Positions 7,905 through 18,366 are shown, counted from the first letter of the stretch. The stretch is 64,000 nt of DNA from Bacillus taeanensis (GCF_003318295.1 NZ_QOCW01000012.1:1-64000), one strand, 5' to 3'. The notes: generated by a model from the letters alone, not told the origin. A program made the numbers and translations.

Positions 7905-9413
7905 GTGAAAAACATCAAGGAAATTGAACAGCAATTTCTAGAATACATAAAAAAAATGGCAGGTTTTGAGGAAACAATCAGCTTAATGTATTGGGATCTT
8001 CGTACAGGAGCTCCTAAAAAAGGAATGGAACAGCGCTCAGAAGTAATTGGTATGCTTTCAAGTGATCTGTTTAACATGTCGGTTTCAGCTGAAATGAAGT
8101 CTTATATTGAAGACCTATCTGGGGCATCCAATTTATCGGCTGTTACTAAAAAATCTCTTCAAGAATGTAAAGAAAACTATGAACGAAACACAAAAATTCC
8201 TCCTGCAGAATATAAAGAATATGTGATTTTAACAGCAAAAGCGGAGTCGGTTTGGGAGGAAGCGAAAGAGCAGTCTGATTTTGAGATGTTCCGTCCATAC
8301 TTAGAAAAATTAGTCTCTTTTAATAAACGATTTATTACTTATTGGGGATATAAGGGGCATAAATATAATGCTTTATTGGATATGTATGAGCCCGGCGTTA
8401 CAGTAGAAGTGATTGACCGGGTTTTTGGTCAGTTAAGAGAGCGAATTGTTCCGCTTGTGCAAGCAATCGCTAACGCTTCAGATCAACCGGAAACCTCGTT
8501 TTTATTCGCTCATTTTCCAAAAGAAAATCAACAAGCATTTAGTTTAGAAATATTAAAAGAAATGGGTTATGATTTTCAAGCGGGACGTTTAGATGAAACG
8601 GTTCATCCGTTTGCGACTGGATTAAATCCTGGAGATGTTCGTGTGACAACGAAATACGATGAAAAAGATTTTCGTACAGCTGTTTTTGGAACGATACATG
8701 AAGGCGGTCATGCTCTCTATGAACAAAATATTTCAAATGAATTAATTGGAACGCCGCTTTGCGATGGTACATCAATGGGCATTCACGAGTCGCAATCGCT
8801 GTTTTGGGAGAACTTTGTCGGCAGACACCTTTCATTTTGGAAGAAAAATTATTCTACATTGAAAAAGTACAGCAGCGGTCAATTTGACCAGGTTTCAACA
8901 GAAGACTTTTACCGGGCGATTAATACAGCGGGACCTTCTCTTATTCGAATTGAAGCAGATGAATTAACATATGCGCTTCATATTATGGTGCGTTATGAAA
9001 TTGAAAAAGCTTTGTTTAACGATGAAATTGAAGTAAAAGATCTTCCGAAGATTTGGAATGAGAAAATGAACGAATACTTAGGTGTTGCACCAGCGAATGA
9101 TGCGGAAGGTGTTTTACAGGATGTTCACTGGTCTGGTGGTTCTTTTGGATACTTCCCATCGTATGCATTAGGATATATCTATGCGGCGCAGTTAAAGCAT
9201 GCAATGGAAAAAGAGCTGTCCAGCTTTAATGAATTGATGGAAGAAGGAAATCTTTTACCTATTAAAGAGTGGCTAACTAAAAATGTGCATCAATACGGAA
9301 AGATGAAAAAACCAATTGAAATTATGAAAGATGTAACAGGCGAATCGCTAAATGCTCATTATTTAATCGATTATTTAGAAAAAAAATATAAAGATGTTTA
9401 TCGTTTAACATAA
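7905..9413 (+). CDS. ypwA: Metallocarboxypeptidase of family M32 (YpwA)
   Basis: A zinc/cobalt carboxypeptidase of the Taq type. The metal site HEGGH (residues 265-269 from the GTG start) is in GTIHEGGHALYEQ, and the third ligand region MGIHESQSLFWENF is the M32 signature. The product has 502 residues, as in B. subtilis YpwA, and the C-terminal DVHWSGGSFGYFPSYALGY block is conserved. The start is placed at GTG 7905 since AAAGGG lies 8 bases upstream; an in-frame TTG at 7881 lacks such a site. It is predicted cytoplasmic and removes C-terminal residues from peptides. It appears monocistronic. Confidence 0.9.
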   Translation: MKNIKEIEQQFLEYIKKMAGFEETISLMYWDLRTGAPKKGMEQRSEVIGMLSSDLFNMSVSAEMKSYIEDLSGASNLSAVTKKSLQECKENYERNTKIPPAEYKEYVILTAKAESVWEEAKEQSDFEMFRPYLEKLVSFNKRFITYWGYKGHKYNALLDMYEPGVTVEVIDRVFGQLRERIVPLVQAIANASDQPETSFLFAHFPKENQQAFSLEILKEMGYDFQAGRLDETVHPFATGLNPGDVRVTTKYDEKDFRTAVFGTIHEGGHALYEQNISNELIGTPLCDGTSMGIHESQSLFWENFVGRHLSFWKKNYSTLKKYSSGQFDQVSTEDFYRAINTAGPSLIRIEADELTYALHIMVRYEIEKALFNDEIEVKDLPKIWNEKMNEYLGVAPANDAEGVLQDVHWSGGSFGYFPSYALGYIYAAQLKHAMEKELSSFNELMEEGNLLPIKEWLTKNVHQYGKMKKPIEIMKDVTGESLNAHYLIDYLEKKYKDVYRLT

Positions 9414-9513
9414 AAAGATTTAGGGAATAAATGCGTAAGATAAATCATCCAGCAGTTTTTTTACAACAAAAAGAACTTCTAAACAAAAAATAAGTTTATT
9501 TGAGGTGATCATA

Positions 9514-9927
9514 ATGACCATTGAAAATCCAACACGCGAGGAAATCGGCGAAATTTTAAAGTCAAAAAAACGAATTGCGGTTGTTGGTTTGTCTGACAAT
9601 CCAATGCGAACTTCTTATAGTGTTTCTCAAGCGATGCAGCAGGTTGGCTATGAAATCATTCCAGTGAATCCTACCATTAAGGAAGCATTTGGCGTAAAAG
9701 CGGTGTCTTCGTTAAAAGAGATTGACGGACACGTTGATATTGTAAATGTTTTTCGAAGAAGCGAGTTTTTACCAGAGATTGCAAAAGAAGCTGTTGAAAT
9801 TGGCGCGGATGTGTTTTGGGCACAGCTTGGTGTTGCAAACCAAGAAGCCTATGATTACTTAAAAAAACATGATGTGACAGTGGTTATGGACCGCTGCATT
9901 AAAGTTGAACATGCTCTAACAAAATAA
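9514..9927 (+). CDS. yneT: CoA-binding domain protein (YneT)
   Basis: A 137-residue Rossmann protein of the CoA_binding type: KKRIAVVGLSDNPMRTSYSV, IIPVNPTI, then VDIVNVFRRSEFLPEI. This equals the CoA-binding domain of succinyl-CoA ligase alpha chains standing alone. B. subtilis yneT also lies directly before parE-parC, so the context supports the assignment. The start is the ATG at 9514, with GAGGTGA 6 bases upstream. A terminator separates it from parE. Its cellular role is unknown. Confidence 0.85.
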   Translation: MTIENPTREEIGEILKSKKRIAVVGLSDNPMRTSYSVSQAMQQVGYEIIPVNPTIKEAFGVKAVSSLKEIDGHVDIVNVFRRSEFLPEIAKEAVEIGADVFWAQLGVANQEAYDYLKKHDVTVVMDRCIKVEHALTK

Positions 9928-9932
9928 TCGCG

Positions 9933-9963
9933 AAAACCACTCAACGAAGAGTGGTTTTTCTTT
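9933..9963 (+). terminator. Terminator after yneT
   Basis: Stem GAAAACCACTC/GAGTGGTTTTT with a 6-base loop and T-rich tail. Confidence 0.9.
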
Positions 9964-10100
9964 TTCTCTCTCGCATTGAAATAGAAATAACAGGTAAGGA
10001 TAGAGGATAATAAACATGTGATATCGTATATATTGCAAATAATAGTTTGCGATTTATAAGATTAAAGATAAAATGAAACTAGTTGAAAAATAAAAATATA

Positions 10101-10114
10101 GAAACGCACGTTCT
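10101..10114 (-). promoter_or_regulatory. LexA-like box in the parE-parC leader
   Basis: The minus strand reads AGAACGTGCGTTTC, which fits the Bacillus SOS box CGAACRNRYGTTYG at 12 of 14 positions, with only the outer two differing. It lies about 50 bases before parE and downstream of a plausible promoter (TTGCAA, 16 bases, TATAAG near 10035-10062). To my knowledge parEC belongs to the LexA regulon in B. subtilis, which supports the call. Confidence 0.55.
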
Positions 10115-10162
10115 TATGTGGTACGCTATTATAGCTACATGTATGTTGAAAGGGGCAAGACA

Positions 10163-12133
10163 ATGGCTATTAACAAACAAGTTGATTACAATGATGATGC
10201 AATACAGGTTTTAGAGGGCCTTGAGGCGGTAAGAAAACGACCAGGAATGTATATTGGAAGTACGGACAGCCGCGGCTTGCATCACCTTGTCTATGAAATT
10301 GTAGATAACGCCGTCGACGAAGCACTTGCTGGTCACGGTAATAAAATAACAGTTACCATTCATCACGATAACAGTATTAGTGTTCAGGATGAAGGGCGAG
10401 GTATGCCGGTTGGTATGCACCGGTTAGGTAAGCCAACTCCAGAAGTGATTTTAACAGTTCTTCATGCTGGGGGAAAATTTGGCGGAGGCGGTTATAAAAC
10501 AAGCGGAGGTCTTCACGGTGTTGGTGCTTCTGTTGTAAACGCCCTGTCAGAATGGCTTGAGGTTACAATTAAACGAGAAGGAACTGTTTATAAGCAACGC
10601 TTTGAGCGTGGTGGTCATCCTGTAACTACGCTTGAGAAAACAGGAACAACAAGACAAACGGGAACGATGATTCATTTTAAGCCGGATTCTGAAATGTTTA
10701 GTGCAACTGTTTACAATTATGACACGTTAAGCGAGCGCCTTAGAGAAGCTGCTTTTCTTCTTAAAGGGTTAAAAATTGAACTCATTGATAAACGTCATGA
10801 CCGTCAAGAAGAATTCCATTATGAAACAGGAATTGAGGCGTTTATCGATTATTTAAACGAAGAAAAAGATACGCTGCATCCAGTTGTCATGTTTGAAGGA
10901 GAAGCAAACGGCATTGAAGCAGAAATTGCATTTCAATATAACGATGGATTTTCTGAAAATGTGCTTTCTTTTGTTAACAATGTGCGCACAAAAGATGGCG
11001 GCACACATGAATCAGGCGCAAAATCTGCGATAACAAGAATCATTAACGATTACGCTCGAAAAGTAAACTTGCTAAAAGAAAAAGATAAAAACCTAGAAGG
11101 AACAGATATCCGCGAAGGTTTTACTGCCATTGTGTCTGTTCGAATTCCAGAAGAAAAACTGCAGTTTGAAGGGCAAACAAAAAGTAAACTTGGAACAAGC
11201 GATGCCCGCTCAGCCGTTGATGCGGTCGTTTCAGAGCAATTTTCGTATTTCCTTGAAGAAAACCCTTCGACAGCGGAAATGTTAATTAAAAAGGCTGTTA
11301 AAGCCGCACAGGCACGTGAAGCAGCGCGAAAAGCTCGTGAAGATGCCCGCACTGGCAAAAAGAATAAACGAAAAGAATCGGTGTTAAGCGGAAAGTTAAC
11401 ACCTGCAACATCTCGTAATACGGCTAGAAATGAACTTTATCTTGTTGAGGGAGATTCTGCAGGCGGTTCTGCAAAGCAGGGACGCGATCGTAAATTTCAA
11501 GCGATCTTACCATTACGAGGAAAAGTGATTAATACCGAAAAAGCAAAAATACAAGATATTCTTAAAAATGAAGAAATTAGTACGATTATTCATGCGATTG
11601 GAGCGGGAGTTGGTCCGGATTTTACAGTCGAAGATACGAACTATGACAAAATTGTCATTATGACGGATGCTGATACGGACGGAGCTCATATTCAAGTCTT
11701 GTTGTTAACGTTCTTTTATCGCTATATGAGACCGCTCATTGAAAAGGGGAAAGTATATATTGCGCTTCCGCCTTTATATAAAGTGAGTAAAGGAACCGGA
11801 AAGAAAGAAAAAATTGAATATGCATGGGATGAAGACGGGTTAAAGGAAGCAATTAAAAAGATTGGCAAAGGTTATACGATTCAGCGTTACAAAGGTCTTG
11901 GAGAAATGAACGCTGAACAGCTTTGGGAAACAACGATGGATCCTGCTACACGCACATTAATCCGCGTGAAAATTGAAGATGCAGCCCGTGTTGAAAGACG
12001 AGTCTCCGTGCTTATGGGAGATAAAGTAGAACCTAGAAGACAATGGATTGAATCAAATGTTCAATTTGGATTAAATGAAGAAACAAACATTTTAGATAAT
12101 GAAAATATTAGTGTTGTTGAGGAGGCAGAATGA
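10163..12133 (+). CDS. parE: DNA topoisomerase IV subunit B
   Basis: ATPase subunit of topoisomerase IV, which unlinks daughter chromosomes. The GHKL ATPase motifs are visible: EIVDNAVDEALAG, DEGRGMPVG and GGLHGVGASVVNALS; the TOPRIM part has YLVEGDSAGGSAKQGRDR and MTDADTDGAHI. The product has 656 residues. The start at ATG 10163 follows an AAAGGGG site; the frame opens earlier (10118) without one. The GK/QTK loop LQFEGQTKSKLG is of the ParE/GyrB type. The gene order yneT-parE-parC and the partner parC make it parE rather than gyrB. It overlaps no gene; parC starts one base after its stop. Confidence 0.96.
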   Translation: MAINKQVDYNDDAIQVLEGLEAVRKRPGMYIGSTDSRGLHHLVYEIVDNAVDEALAGHGNKITVTIHHDNSISVQDEGRGMPVGMHRLGKPTPEVILTVLHAGGKFGGGGYKTSGGLHGVGASVVNALSEWLEVTIKREGTVYKQRFERGGHPVTTLEKTGTTRQTGTMIHFKPDSEMFSATVYNYDTLSERLREAAFLLKGLKIELIDKRHDRQEEFHYETGIEAFIDYLNEEKDTLHPVVMFEGEANGIEAEIAFQYNDGFSENVLSFVNNVRTKDGGTHESGAKSAITRIINDYARKVNLLKEKDKNLEGTDIREGFTAIVSVRIPEEKLQFEGQTKSKLGTSDARSAVDAVVSEQFSYFLEENPSTAEMLIKKAVKAAQAREAARKAREDARTGKKNKRKESVLSGKLTPATSRNTARNELYLVEGDSAGGSAKQGRDRKFQAILPLRGKVINTEKAKIQDILKNEEISTIIHAIGAGVGPDFTVEDTNYDKIVIMTDADTDGAHIQVLLLTFFYRYMRPLIEKGKVYIALPPLYKVSKGTGKKEKIEYAWDEDGLKEAIKKIGKGYTIQRYKGLGEMNAEQLWETTMDPATRTLIRVKIEDAARVERRVSVLMGDKVEPRRQWIESNVQFGLNEETNILDNENISVVEEAE

Positions 12134-12134
12134 T

Positions 12135-14570
12135 TTGGTACCTGCTGAAAAGTTTTTAGATTTACCGTTAGAAGATGTTATTGGCGATCGATTTGGCCGC
12201 TATAGTAAATATATTATTCAAGAACGCGCTCTTCCGGATGCAAGAGACGGTCTAAAACCTGTACAGCGTCGTATTTTGTATGCAATGTTTCAAGATAAAA
12301 ATACTCATGATAAACCGTATCGTAAATCAGCTAAAACGGTTGGTAATGTCATTGGAAACTATCATCCCCATGGTGACTCGTCTGTTTATGAAGCAATGGT
12401 GCGGATGAGTCAAGACTGGAAAGTACGCAATGTGTTAATTGAAATGCACGGTAATAACGGAAGCGTCGACGGTGATCCGCCTGCAGCAATGCGTTATACA
12501 GAAGCGAGATTATCATCGATCGCATCTGAACTTCTTCGTGATATTGAAAAAGATACAGTAGAGTTTACACCAAACTTTGATGATACAATCGAAGAGCCTG
12601 TCGTACTCCCTGCGATGTATCCTAATTTATTAGTAAACGGTTCTACAGGAATTTCATCAGGTTATGCAACAGATATTCCCCCTCATCATTTAGGTGAAGT
12701 GATTGACGGGGCGATTATGGAAATGGAAAACCCTGATTGTACACTTGAAGAGCTCATGACCGTTATTAAAGGACCTGATTTCCCAACAGGCGGTATTTTA
12801 CAAGGGATAGAGGGCATTAAGAAAGCCTATCGAACTGGTAAAGGAAAAGTGATTTTAAGAGGTCTTGCGGCAGTGGAAGAAGTAAAAGGAGGCCGCGAAC
12901 AGATCGTCATTACCGAACTCCCTTTTGAAGTGAACAAAGCAAATCTTGTTAAGAAGATGGATGAAATTCGACTCGATAAAAAAGTAGAAGGTATTAGCGA
13001 AGTTCGTGATGAAACAGATCGCAATGGGATGAGAATTGTCATTGAATTAAAGAAAGACGCTGATGCGAACGGCATTTTAAATTATTTATATAAAAATACT
13101 GATTTACAAGTGGCGTATAACTTTAATATGGTGGCCATTCATAATAAAACACCAAAATTAATGGGCTTAAAACAAATTTTAGAGTCTTATGTAAATCACC
13201 AAAAAGAAGTTGTGACGAGACGTTCTACATATGACCTTCGAAGAGCAAAAGAACGCGCTCATATTGTAGAAGGTTTGATTAAAGCGATTTCGATTTTAGA
13301 TCAAGTGATTGAAACGATTCGCGCCTCTAAAGATAAGCGTGATGCCAAAGATAACTTAATTCAAAAGTTTGCGTTTACAGAAGCGCAGGCGGAAGCAATC
13401 GTTACCCTGCAGCTTTACCGCTTAACCAATACAGATATTACAACCCTTCAAAAAGAAGCGGAAGAACTGCAAAAAGAAATTGTAAAGCTTGAAGGCATTT
13501 TAAATAGTGAAAAAAAATTGGTCTCTGTAATTAAAAAAGACCTGCTTTCGATTAAGAAAAAATATGAAGATGAGCGCCGGACCAAAATTCAAGAAGAAAT
13601 TGAAGAAATTAAAATTAATCTAGAAGTGATGGTTCCTTCAGAGGATGTCGTGGTAACAGTTACAAAAGATGGCTATGTTAAACGTACAAGCATCCGATCA
13701 TATAATGCATCAAGTCCTGAAGATATCGGAATGAAAGAAACCGATCGACTATTGAAAAAGTTAGATATGAATACAACGGATACCTTACTGCTCTTTACGA
13801 ATAAGGGAAGTTATCTGTATGTACCAGTACATGAACTGCCGGACATCCGTTGGAAAGACATGGGTCAGCATGTGGCGAATATCGTTGCCATTGATTCAAA
13901 TGAATCTATTATTGAAGCGGTACCTGTTGAGGATTTTAAAACAGAAGACTATCTATTGTTTATTACAAAGAATGGGATGGTTAAACGAACAGAACTGAAG
14001 CATTATCAAGCAGCGCGCTATTCGAAAGCACTAATGGCACTAAAACTAAAAGGCGATGATGAAGTTGTTAACATTTATCGTACAGATGGAAATCAGCAGG
14101 TCTTTCTTGCAACAAACCTTGGTTATGGTTTATGGTTTGATGAAGAAGAAGTCAATATCGTAGGACAGCGTGCAGCAGGCGTGAAAGGAATTAATTTAAA
14201 AGAGGATGATAAAGTAGTAAGCGGCTTTATCGTAAACTCTGAAAAGAATCAGTTATTTGTTATTACACACAGGGGTGCAGTAAAACGAATTGCATTAACG
14301 GAATTCGAAAAGACATCACGTGCTAAACGAGGACTTGTGATGCTAAGAGAATTAAAGAAAAATCCTCACCGCGTCACTGGTGTAGCGTTAGTTTCAGCAA
14401 ATGAGCGGGTATACATTAAAACAGATAAAGGTAAAATAATCGATATTCAAACAGGAGATTATCGATTAACAGACCGTTACAGCAACGGCTCATTTGTATT
14501 AGATATAGCAGAAGACGGCAATCCTTATGAGATATGGCAAGAATCGATAAGGGCACAACTAAATGAGTAG
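12135..14570 (+). CDS. parC: DNA topoisomerase IV subunit A
   Basis: Breakage-reunion subunit of topoisomerase IV. The catalytic tyrosine is Tyr121 in AAMRYTEARL. The region where quinolone resistance arises reads HPHGDSSVYEAMVRM, the common wild-type form with Ser-Ser and Glu. A long coiled coil (LTNTDITTLQKEAEELQKE onward) and the beta-pinwheel C-terminal domain follow. Total 811 residues. The start is TTG 12135: GGAGG lies 9 bases upstream inside the parE end, giving a translationally coupled operon. Identity is firm. Confidence 0.95.
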   Translation: MVPAEKFLDLPLEDVIGDRFGRYSKYIIQERALPDARDGLKPVQRRILYAMFQDKNTHDKPYRKSAKTVGNVIGNYHPHGDSSVYEAMVRMSQDWKVRNVLIEMHGNNGSVDGDPPAAMRYTEARLSSIASELLRDIEKDTVEFTPNFDDTIEEPVVLPAMYPNLLVNGSTGISSGYATDIPPHHLGEVIDGAIMEMENPDCTLEELMTVIKGPDFPTGGILQGIEGIKKAYRTGKGKVILRGLAAVEEVKGGREQIVITELPFEVNKANLVKKMDEIRLDKKVEGISEVRDETDRNGMRIVIELKKDADANGILNYLYKNTDLQVAYNFNMVAIHNKTPKLMGLKQILESYVNHQKEVVTRRSTYDLRRAKERAHIVEGLIKAISILDQVIETIRASKDKRDAKDNLIQKFAFTEAQAEAIVTLQLYRLTNTDITTLQKEAEELQKEIVKLEGILNSEKKLVSVIKKDLLSIKKKYEDERRTKIQEEIEEIKINLEVMVPSEDVVVTVTKDGYVKRTSIRSYNASSPEDIGMKETDRLLKKLDMNTTDTLLLFTNKGSYLYVPVHELPDIRWKDMGQHVANIVAIDSNESIIEAVPVEDFKTEDYLLFITKNGMVKRTELKHYQAARYSKALMALKLKGDDEVVNIYRTDGNQQVFLATNLGYGLWFDEEEVNIVGQRAAGVKGINLKEDDKVVSGFIVNSEKNQLFVITHRGAVKRIALTEFEKTSRAKRGLVMLRELKKNPHRVTGVALVSANERVYIKTDKGKIIDIQTGDYRLTDRYSNGSFVLDIAEDGNPYEIWQESIRAQLNE

Positions 14571-14590
14571 CATTTGCTGCTCATTTCTTT
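14562..14590 (+). terminator. Possible parC terminator
   Basis: An 11-bp imperfect stem AAATGAGTAGC/GCTGCTCATTT (one G-U pair) spans the parC stop codon, but the T run after it is weak. Confidence 0.5.
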
Positions 14591-14661
14591 ACATATAAGG
14601 CAACAATAATTATATTATGTAAACTAAAAAATGAAAAGAGTTTAACAAAGGATGAGGCATC

Positions 14662-15180
14662 ATGGAAGGAAAGACACATATTGTAGGAAGCATAACCGCA
14701 GCAGCAGTGACACATTATCTTTTTACTTCAAAAGGTGTTGCAGTTGATGAACCTTTTATTTATTATGTAAGTGCTGTTTTTGGCGGGCTGCTGCCGGATA
14801 TTTGTCAGCCAAATTCAATAAGCGGTCAGAAAGTAAAAAAATTATCTAAATCAATTAACAAGCAGTTTGGACACCGAACGATTACACACAGCATATTATT
14901 TACAGCAGTCATTTATTGGTTGATCGGATTATTAACGATCGATAGTGTCAAAACGATTCAATTAGGTGTCATAACCGGTATCATTAGTCATTTGCTGTTA
15001 GACGCTTTTACAACCAAAGGTATCCAGTTATTATATCCGTTTAAAATAAGATTTCGCTTTCCATTATATATAAAAACCGGTTCAAAACTTGAAGGCCTTT
15101 TATTTTTTTCATTTGTGCTGATCAGCTTATGGATTGGTTACCAAATTTGGTACACAAATATTAATGCATTTACATTTTAA
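14662..15180 (+). CDS. Membrane-bound metal-dependent hydrolase (YdjM/DUF457 type)
   Basis: A 172-residue membrane protein with about four transmembrane segments. It starts MEGKTHIVGSITAAAVTHYL, whose His belongs to the metal-binding pattern, and contains LLPDICQPNS, FGHRTITHSI and SHLLLDAFTTKGIQLLYPF. The spaced H, D, H-R-x-x-T-H and H-x-x-x-D residues are the hallmark of the YdjM/LexA-binding-associated hydrolase family. Enzyme activity of this family is poorly known. The ATG follows AAAGGATGAGG. It stands alone between parC and a very strong hairpin. Confidence 0.8.
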   Translation: MEGKTHIVGSITAAAVTHYLFTSKGVAVDEPFIYYVSAVFGGLLPDICQPNSISGQKVKKLSKSINKQFGHRTITHSILFTAVIYWLIGLLTIDSVKTIQLGVITGIISHLLLDAFTTKGIQLLYPFKIRFRFPLYIKTGSKLEGLLFFSFVLISLWIGYQIWYTNINAFTF

Positions 15181-15193
15181 TTAATTTAAGAAA

Positions 15194-15260
15194 AAAAGTT
15201 TATTCTGTCTCACTAACTGAAGTTTACTACTTAGGTGAGACAGAATAAACTTTTAATTTT
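15194..15260 (+). terminator. Long perfect inverted repeat, probable terminator
   Basis: Arms 15194-15213 and 15235-15254 are perfect 20-bp complements (AAAAGTTTATTCTGTCTCAC) around a 21-base loop, followed by TTTTAATTTT. The position 13 bases after the hydrolase stop suggests a terminator; the stem is longer than usual. Confidence 0.7.
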
Positions 15261-15356
15261 GTTGATTCCGAGAATATATATTATGTCTACTTAAAAAAGT
15301 AAGTTAAATATCAAAAAAATAAAAATATAAAGTTTACTTTATTCTTCTCTTCTTTT

Positions 15357-16337
<981 letters not shown>

Positions 16338-16467
16338 TATCCTCATCCTTTCATTCATAATTTTAAGAAACCATCTCTTAATAATAATTATAAGAACTAA
16401 TGTTCCTAATTTCAACTTTTTAACATCAATTAAAATTAAGTTTACATAATAAAATTATTGTAGATTA

Positions 16468-16522
16468 TAAATATAATAAAGCCTGAATAATGGACACATG
16501 AGAAGAGTCCATTATTCAGGCT
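16468..16522 (-). terminator. Terminator of the DUF1540 gene
   Basis: A 16-bp perfect stem (16480-16495 with 16507-16522, AGCCTGAATAATGGAC) is followed on the minus strand by TTTATTATATTT. Confidence 0.75.
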
Positions 16523-16578
16523 GCAGTTCAATTAGGATAACCATTTAATTTTTTTATTGTAAAGTTAATAAATTTTCT

Positions 16579-16785
16579 TCACTTTTTAGGCTTAAATGTT
16601 TTACAGCAAGTTTCTTCAGATTTTCTCGCTTCATCCACATGTTCTCTTCCTAATTCACCGGAAAATTCGGTGTGAAAGTTAGCATGCTGGTCCATGTCTA
16701 TCATGATTTTCTCGGCTCCGCAAAGGCGAGCATCTACATTATATGCACAATTGCTAATTGAACAAGATACCTCTACATTAGGCAT
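16579..16785 (-). CDS. DUF1540 domain protein
   Basis: A 68-residue cysteine-rich protein. The pattern VSCSISNCAYNVDARLCGAEKI and the later ETCCKTF fit the DUF1540 family, small proteins with paired cysteines thought to bind a metal. The ATG has a GGAGGGG ribosome binding site 9 bases upstream. Single-gene unit between the homing endonuclease remnant and serA. Function unknown; many family members occur in spore formers. Confidence 0.8.
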   Translation of the reverse strand: MPNVEVSCSISNCAYNVDARLCGAEKIMIDMDQHANFHTEFSGELGREHVDEARKSEETCCKTFKPKK

Positions 16786-16940
16786 ATAGTCTGGCCCCTC
16801 CTATTCATTTTCATTCTATAAAGTAGAGAAAGTGGTTTGTCTTGTTATTGTTGTGTTTCTTTAACAACATAACCCACACTCTAAACCATAGTATTTATAT
16901 CATTTGCTCGGTATATGTATTTTTATTTAGGTACATCCTA

Positions 16941-16978
16941 ACTAAAAAGGCTGCCGTTTAAATAAAACGGCAGCCTTC
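16941..16978 (-). terminator. Terminator of serA
   Basis: Minus strand: AAGGCTGCCGTTTT, short loop, AAACGGCAGCCTT followed by TTTAGTT. A strong GC-rich hairpin 28 bases after the serA stop. Confidence 0.9.
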
Positions 16979-17005
16979 ATGTAAAAACTTATTATTAGCA
17001 TATAT

Positions 17006-18205
17006 TTAAATAATACGAGCTGTAACGATAGCTTCAATTTGTTTAAGTTTAGTCTCTAATTCCGGAATAATTGTCTCGTTCACTTCATTGTCAATATCAA
17101 TCATCGTATACGCATATTCCCCACGGCTTCTATTCACCATGTCAGCAATGTTTAAGTTATAGTTCGAAATTGCCTGTGTGATCTGTCCAACCATGTTCGG
17201 AACGTTTTTATGGAACACAGTCATACGACGATTTCCTGTATAAGGAAGAGAAGCGTTTGGAAAATTCACTGAATTTTTAATGTTTCCTGTTTCAAGAAAA
17301 TCCTTCACTTGACGAGCCGCCATAATCGCACAGTTTTCCTCTGATTCTTTCGTAGAGGCACCAAGGTGCGGGATTGGAACAGTATTTTTCATTTTTAACA
17401 CTTTTTCGTTCGGGAAGTCTGTAATATATTTGCCAACTTTTCCAGTTTCAAGTGACGTTTCCATATCGTTTTCGTTCACTAGTTCACCACGTGAGAAGTT
17501 TAAAATATAAACGTCATCTTTCATGATGCTGAATGTTTCTTGATTAAACATGCCTCTTGTGTCCTCTGTTAACGGAACGTGTACTGTAATATAATCAGAG
17601 TTAGCAAACAGCTCTTCAATCGTCATAGCGCGCTGTACTTTACGAGATAAGTTCCAAGCTGTATCAACAGAGATAAATGGGTCAAATCCAATAACATCCA
17701 TGTCTAAATCGAGTGCATCATTTGCTACAAGCGCACCGATTGCACCTAGACCAATAACACCTAGCGTTTTTCCTTTAATTTCTTTTCCGACAAATTGTTT
17801 CTTTCCTGCTTCTACAAGCTTTGGAATTTGTTCACCTTCACCGTCGAGTGTGTTTGTCCAAGCCACACCAGAAAACAGGTTACGAGATGCAGCCATTAAT
17901 GAAGTTAAAACAATTTCTTTTACAGCGTTAGCATTAGCTCCTGGAGTGTTAAAAACAACGATTCCTTGTTCTGTACATTTGTCAACTGGAATATTATTCA
18001 CACCCGCTCCAGCACGTGCGATTGCTTTTAAATTAGCGTCTAATTCCATTGTGTGCATATTAAAGCTGCGGAGAAGAACCGCATCAGGACTTTCACTATT
18101 ATTGTCAATCGTATATTGATCGTTATTAAAGACATTTAGTCCGCTTTCCGCAATATTATTTAAGGTTTTGATTGTTTTTACTTTGTTTAAAACGGTTGTG
18201 CTCAT
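17006..18205 (-). CDS. serA: D-3-phosphoglycerate dehydrogenase, short form with ACT domain
   Basis: First step of serine synthesis, oxidising 3-phosphoglycerate with NAD. The 399-residue product has the substrate-binding part (ARAGAGVNNIPVD), the NAD-binding loop (TLGVIGLGAIGALVANDA), the catalytic Arg in NFSRGELVNE, the catalytic His in IPHLGASTKESEENCA, and a C-terminal ACT domain (residues about 325-399) that can sense an amino acid. It is shorter than the 525-residue B. subtilis SerA, lacking the intervening domain. The ATG has an AGAGGAG site. A ZTP riboswitch with its own terminator lies in the leader, so expression should rise when one-carbon folate supply is short. serC is not adjacent. 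Confidence 0.9.
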   Translation of the reverse strand: MSTTVLNKVKTIKTLNNIAESGLNVFNNDQYTIDNNSESPDAVLLRSFNMHTMELDANLKAIARAGAGVNNIPVDKCTEQGIVVFNTPGANANAVKEIVLTSLMAASRNLFSGVAWTNTLDGEGEQIPKLVEAGKKQFVGKEIKGKTLGVIGLGAIGALVANDALDLDMDVIGFDPFISVDTAWNLSRKVQRAMTIEELFANSDYITVHVPLTEDTRGMFNQETFSIMKDDVYILNFSRGELVNENDMETSLETGKVGKYITDFPNEKVLKMKNTVPIPHLGASTKESEENCAIMAARQVKDFLETGNIKNSVNFPNASLPYTGNRRMTVFHKNVPNMVGQITQAISNYNLNIADMVNRSRGEYAYTMIDIDNEVNETIIPELETKLKQIEAIVTARII

Positions 18206-18261
18206 ATTATCTTCTCCTCTTTTTAGTTATATTAGTTTATAAGATTTTATATTTATAAACA

Positions 18262-18366
18262 GAAAGAGGCAAGGGATAAGTATCCCTTACCTCTGCCCAG
18301 GCGAACGGCTGCGACACTATGTGCTCCCTCGCGGTTATCCGCGTTTCGCCAGTTACACATAGCCTT
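18262..18366 (-). ncRNA. ZTP riboswitch (pfl motif) with terminator, controlling serA
   Basis: Read on the minus strand, the aptamer (about 18364-18293) has stem P1 CTATGTG/CACATAG, the conserved AACTGGCG, a hairpin CGCG-GATAAC-CGCG, the block GGGAGC, and the 3' part GCCGTTCGCCTGGGCA. GGCG and CGCC can form the known pseudoknot. All conserved blocks of the ZTP/ZMP-sensing pfl RNA are present in order. The aptamer end overlaps a terminator stem GAGGTAAGGGA/TCCCTTGCCTC followed by TTTCTGTTT. ZTP binding is known to turn such terminators off, which would switch serA on under folate stress. The mechanism here is inferred from the layout. Confidence 0.87.

Noticed and set aside
15194-15254. Inverted repeat as an insertion sequence end
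   Set aside because: No partner repeat or target duplication was seen near the homing endonuclease remnant; terminator fits better.
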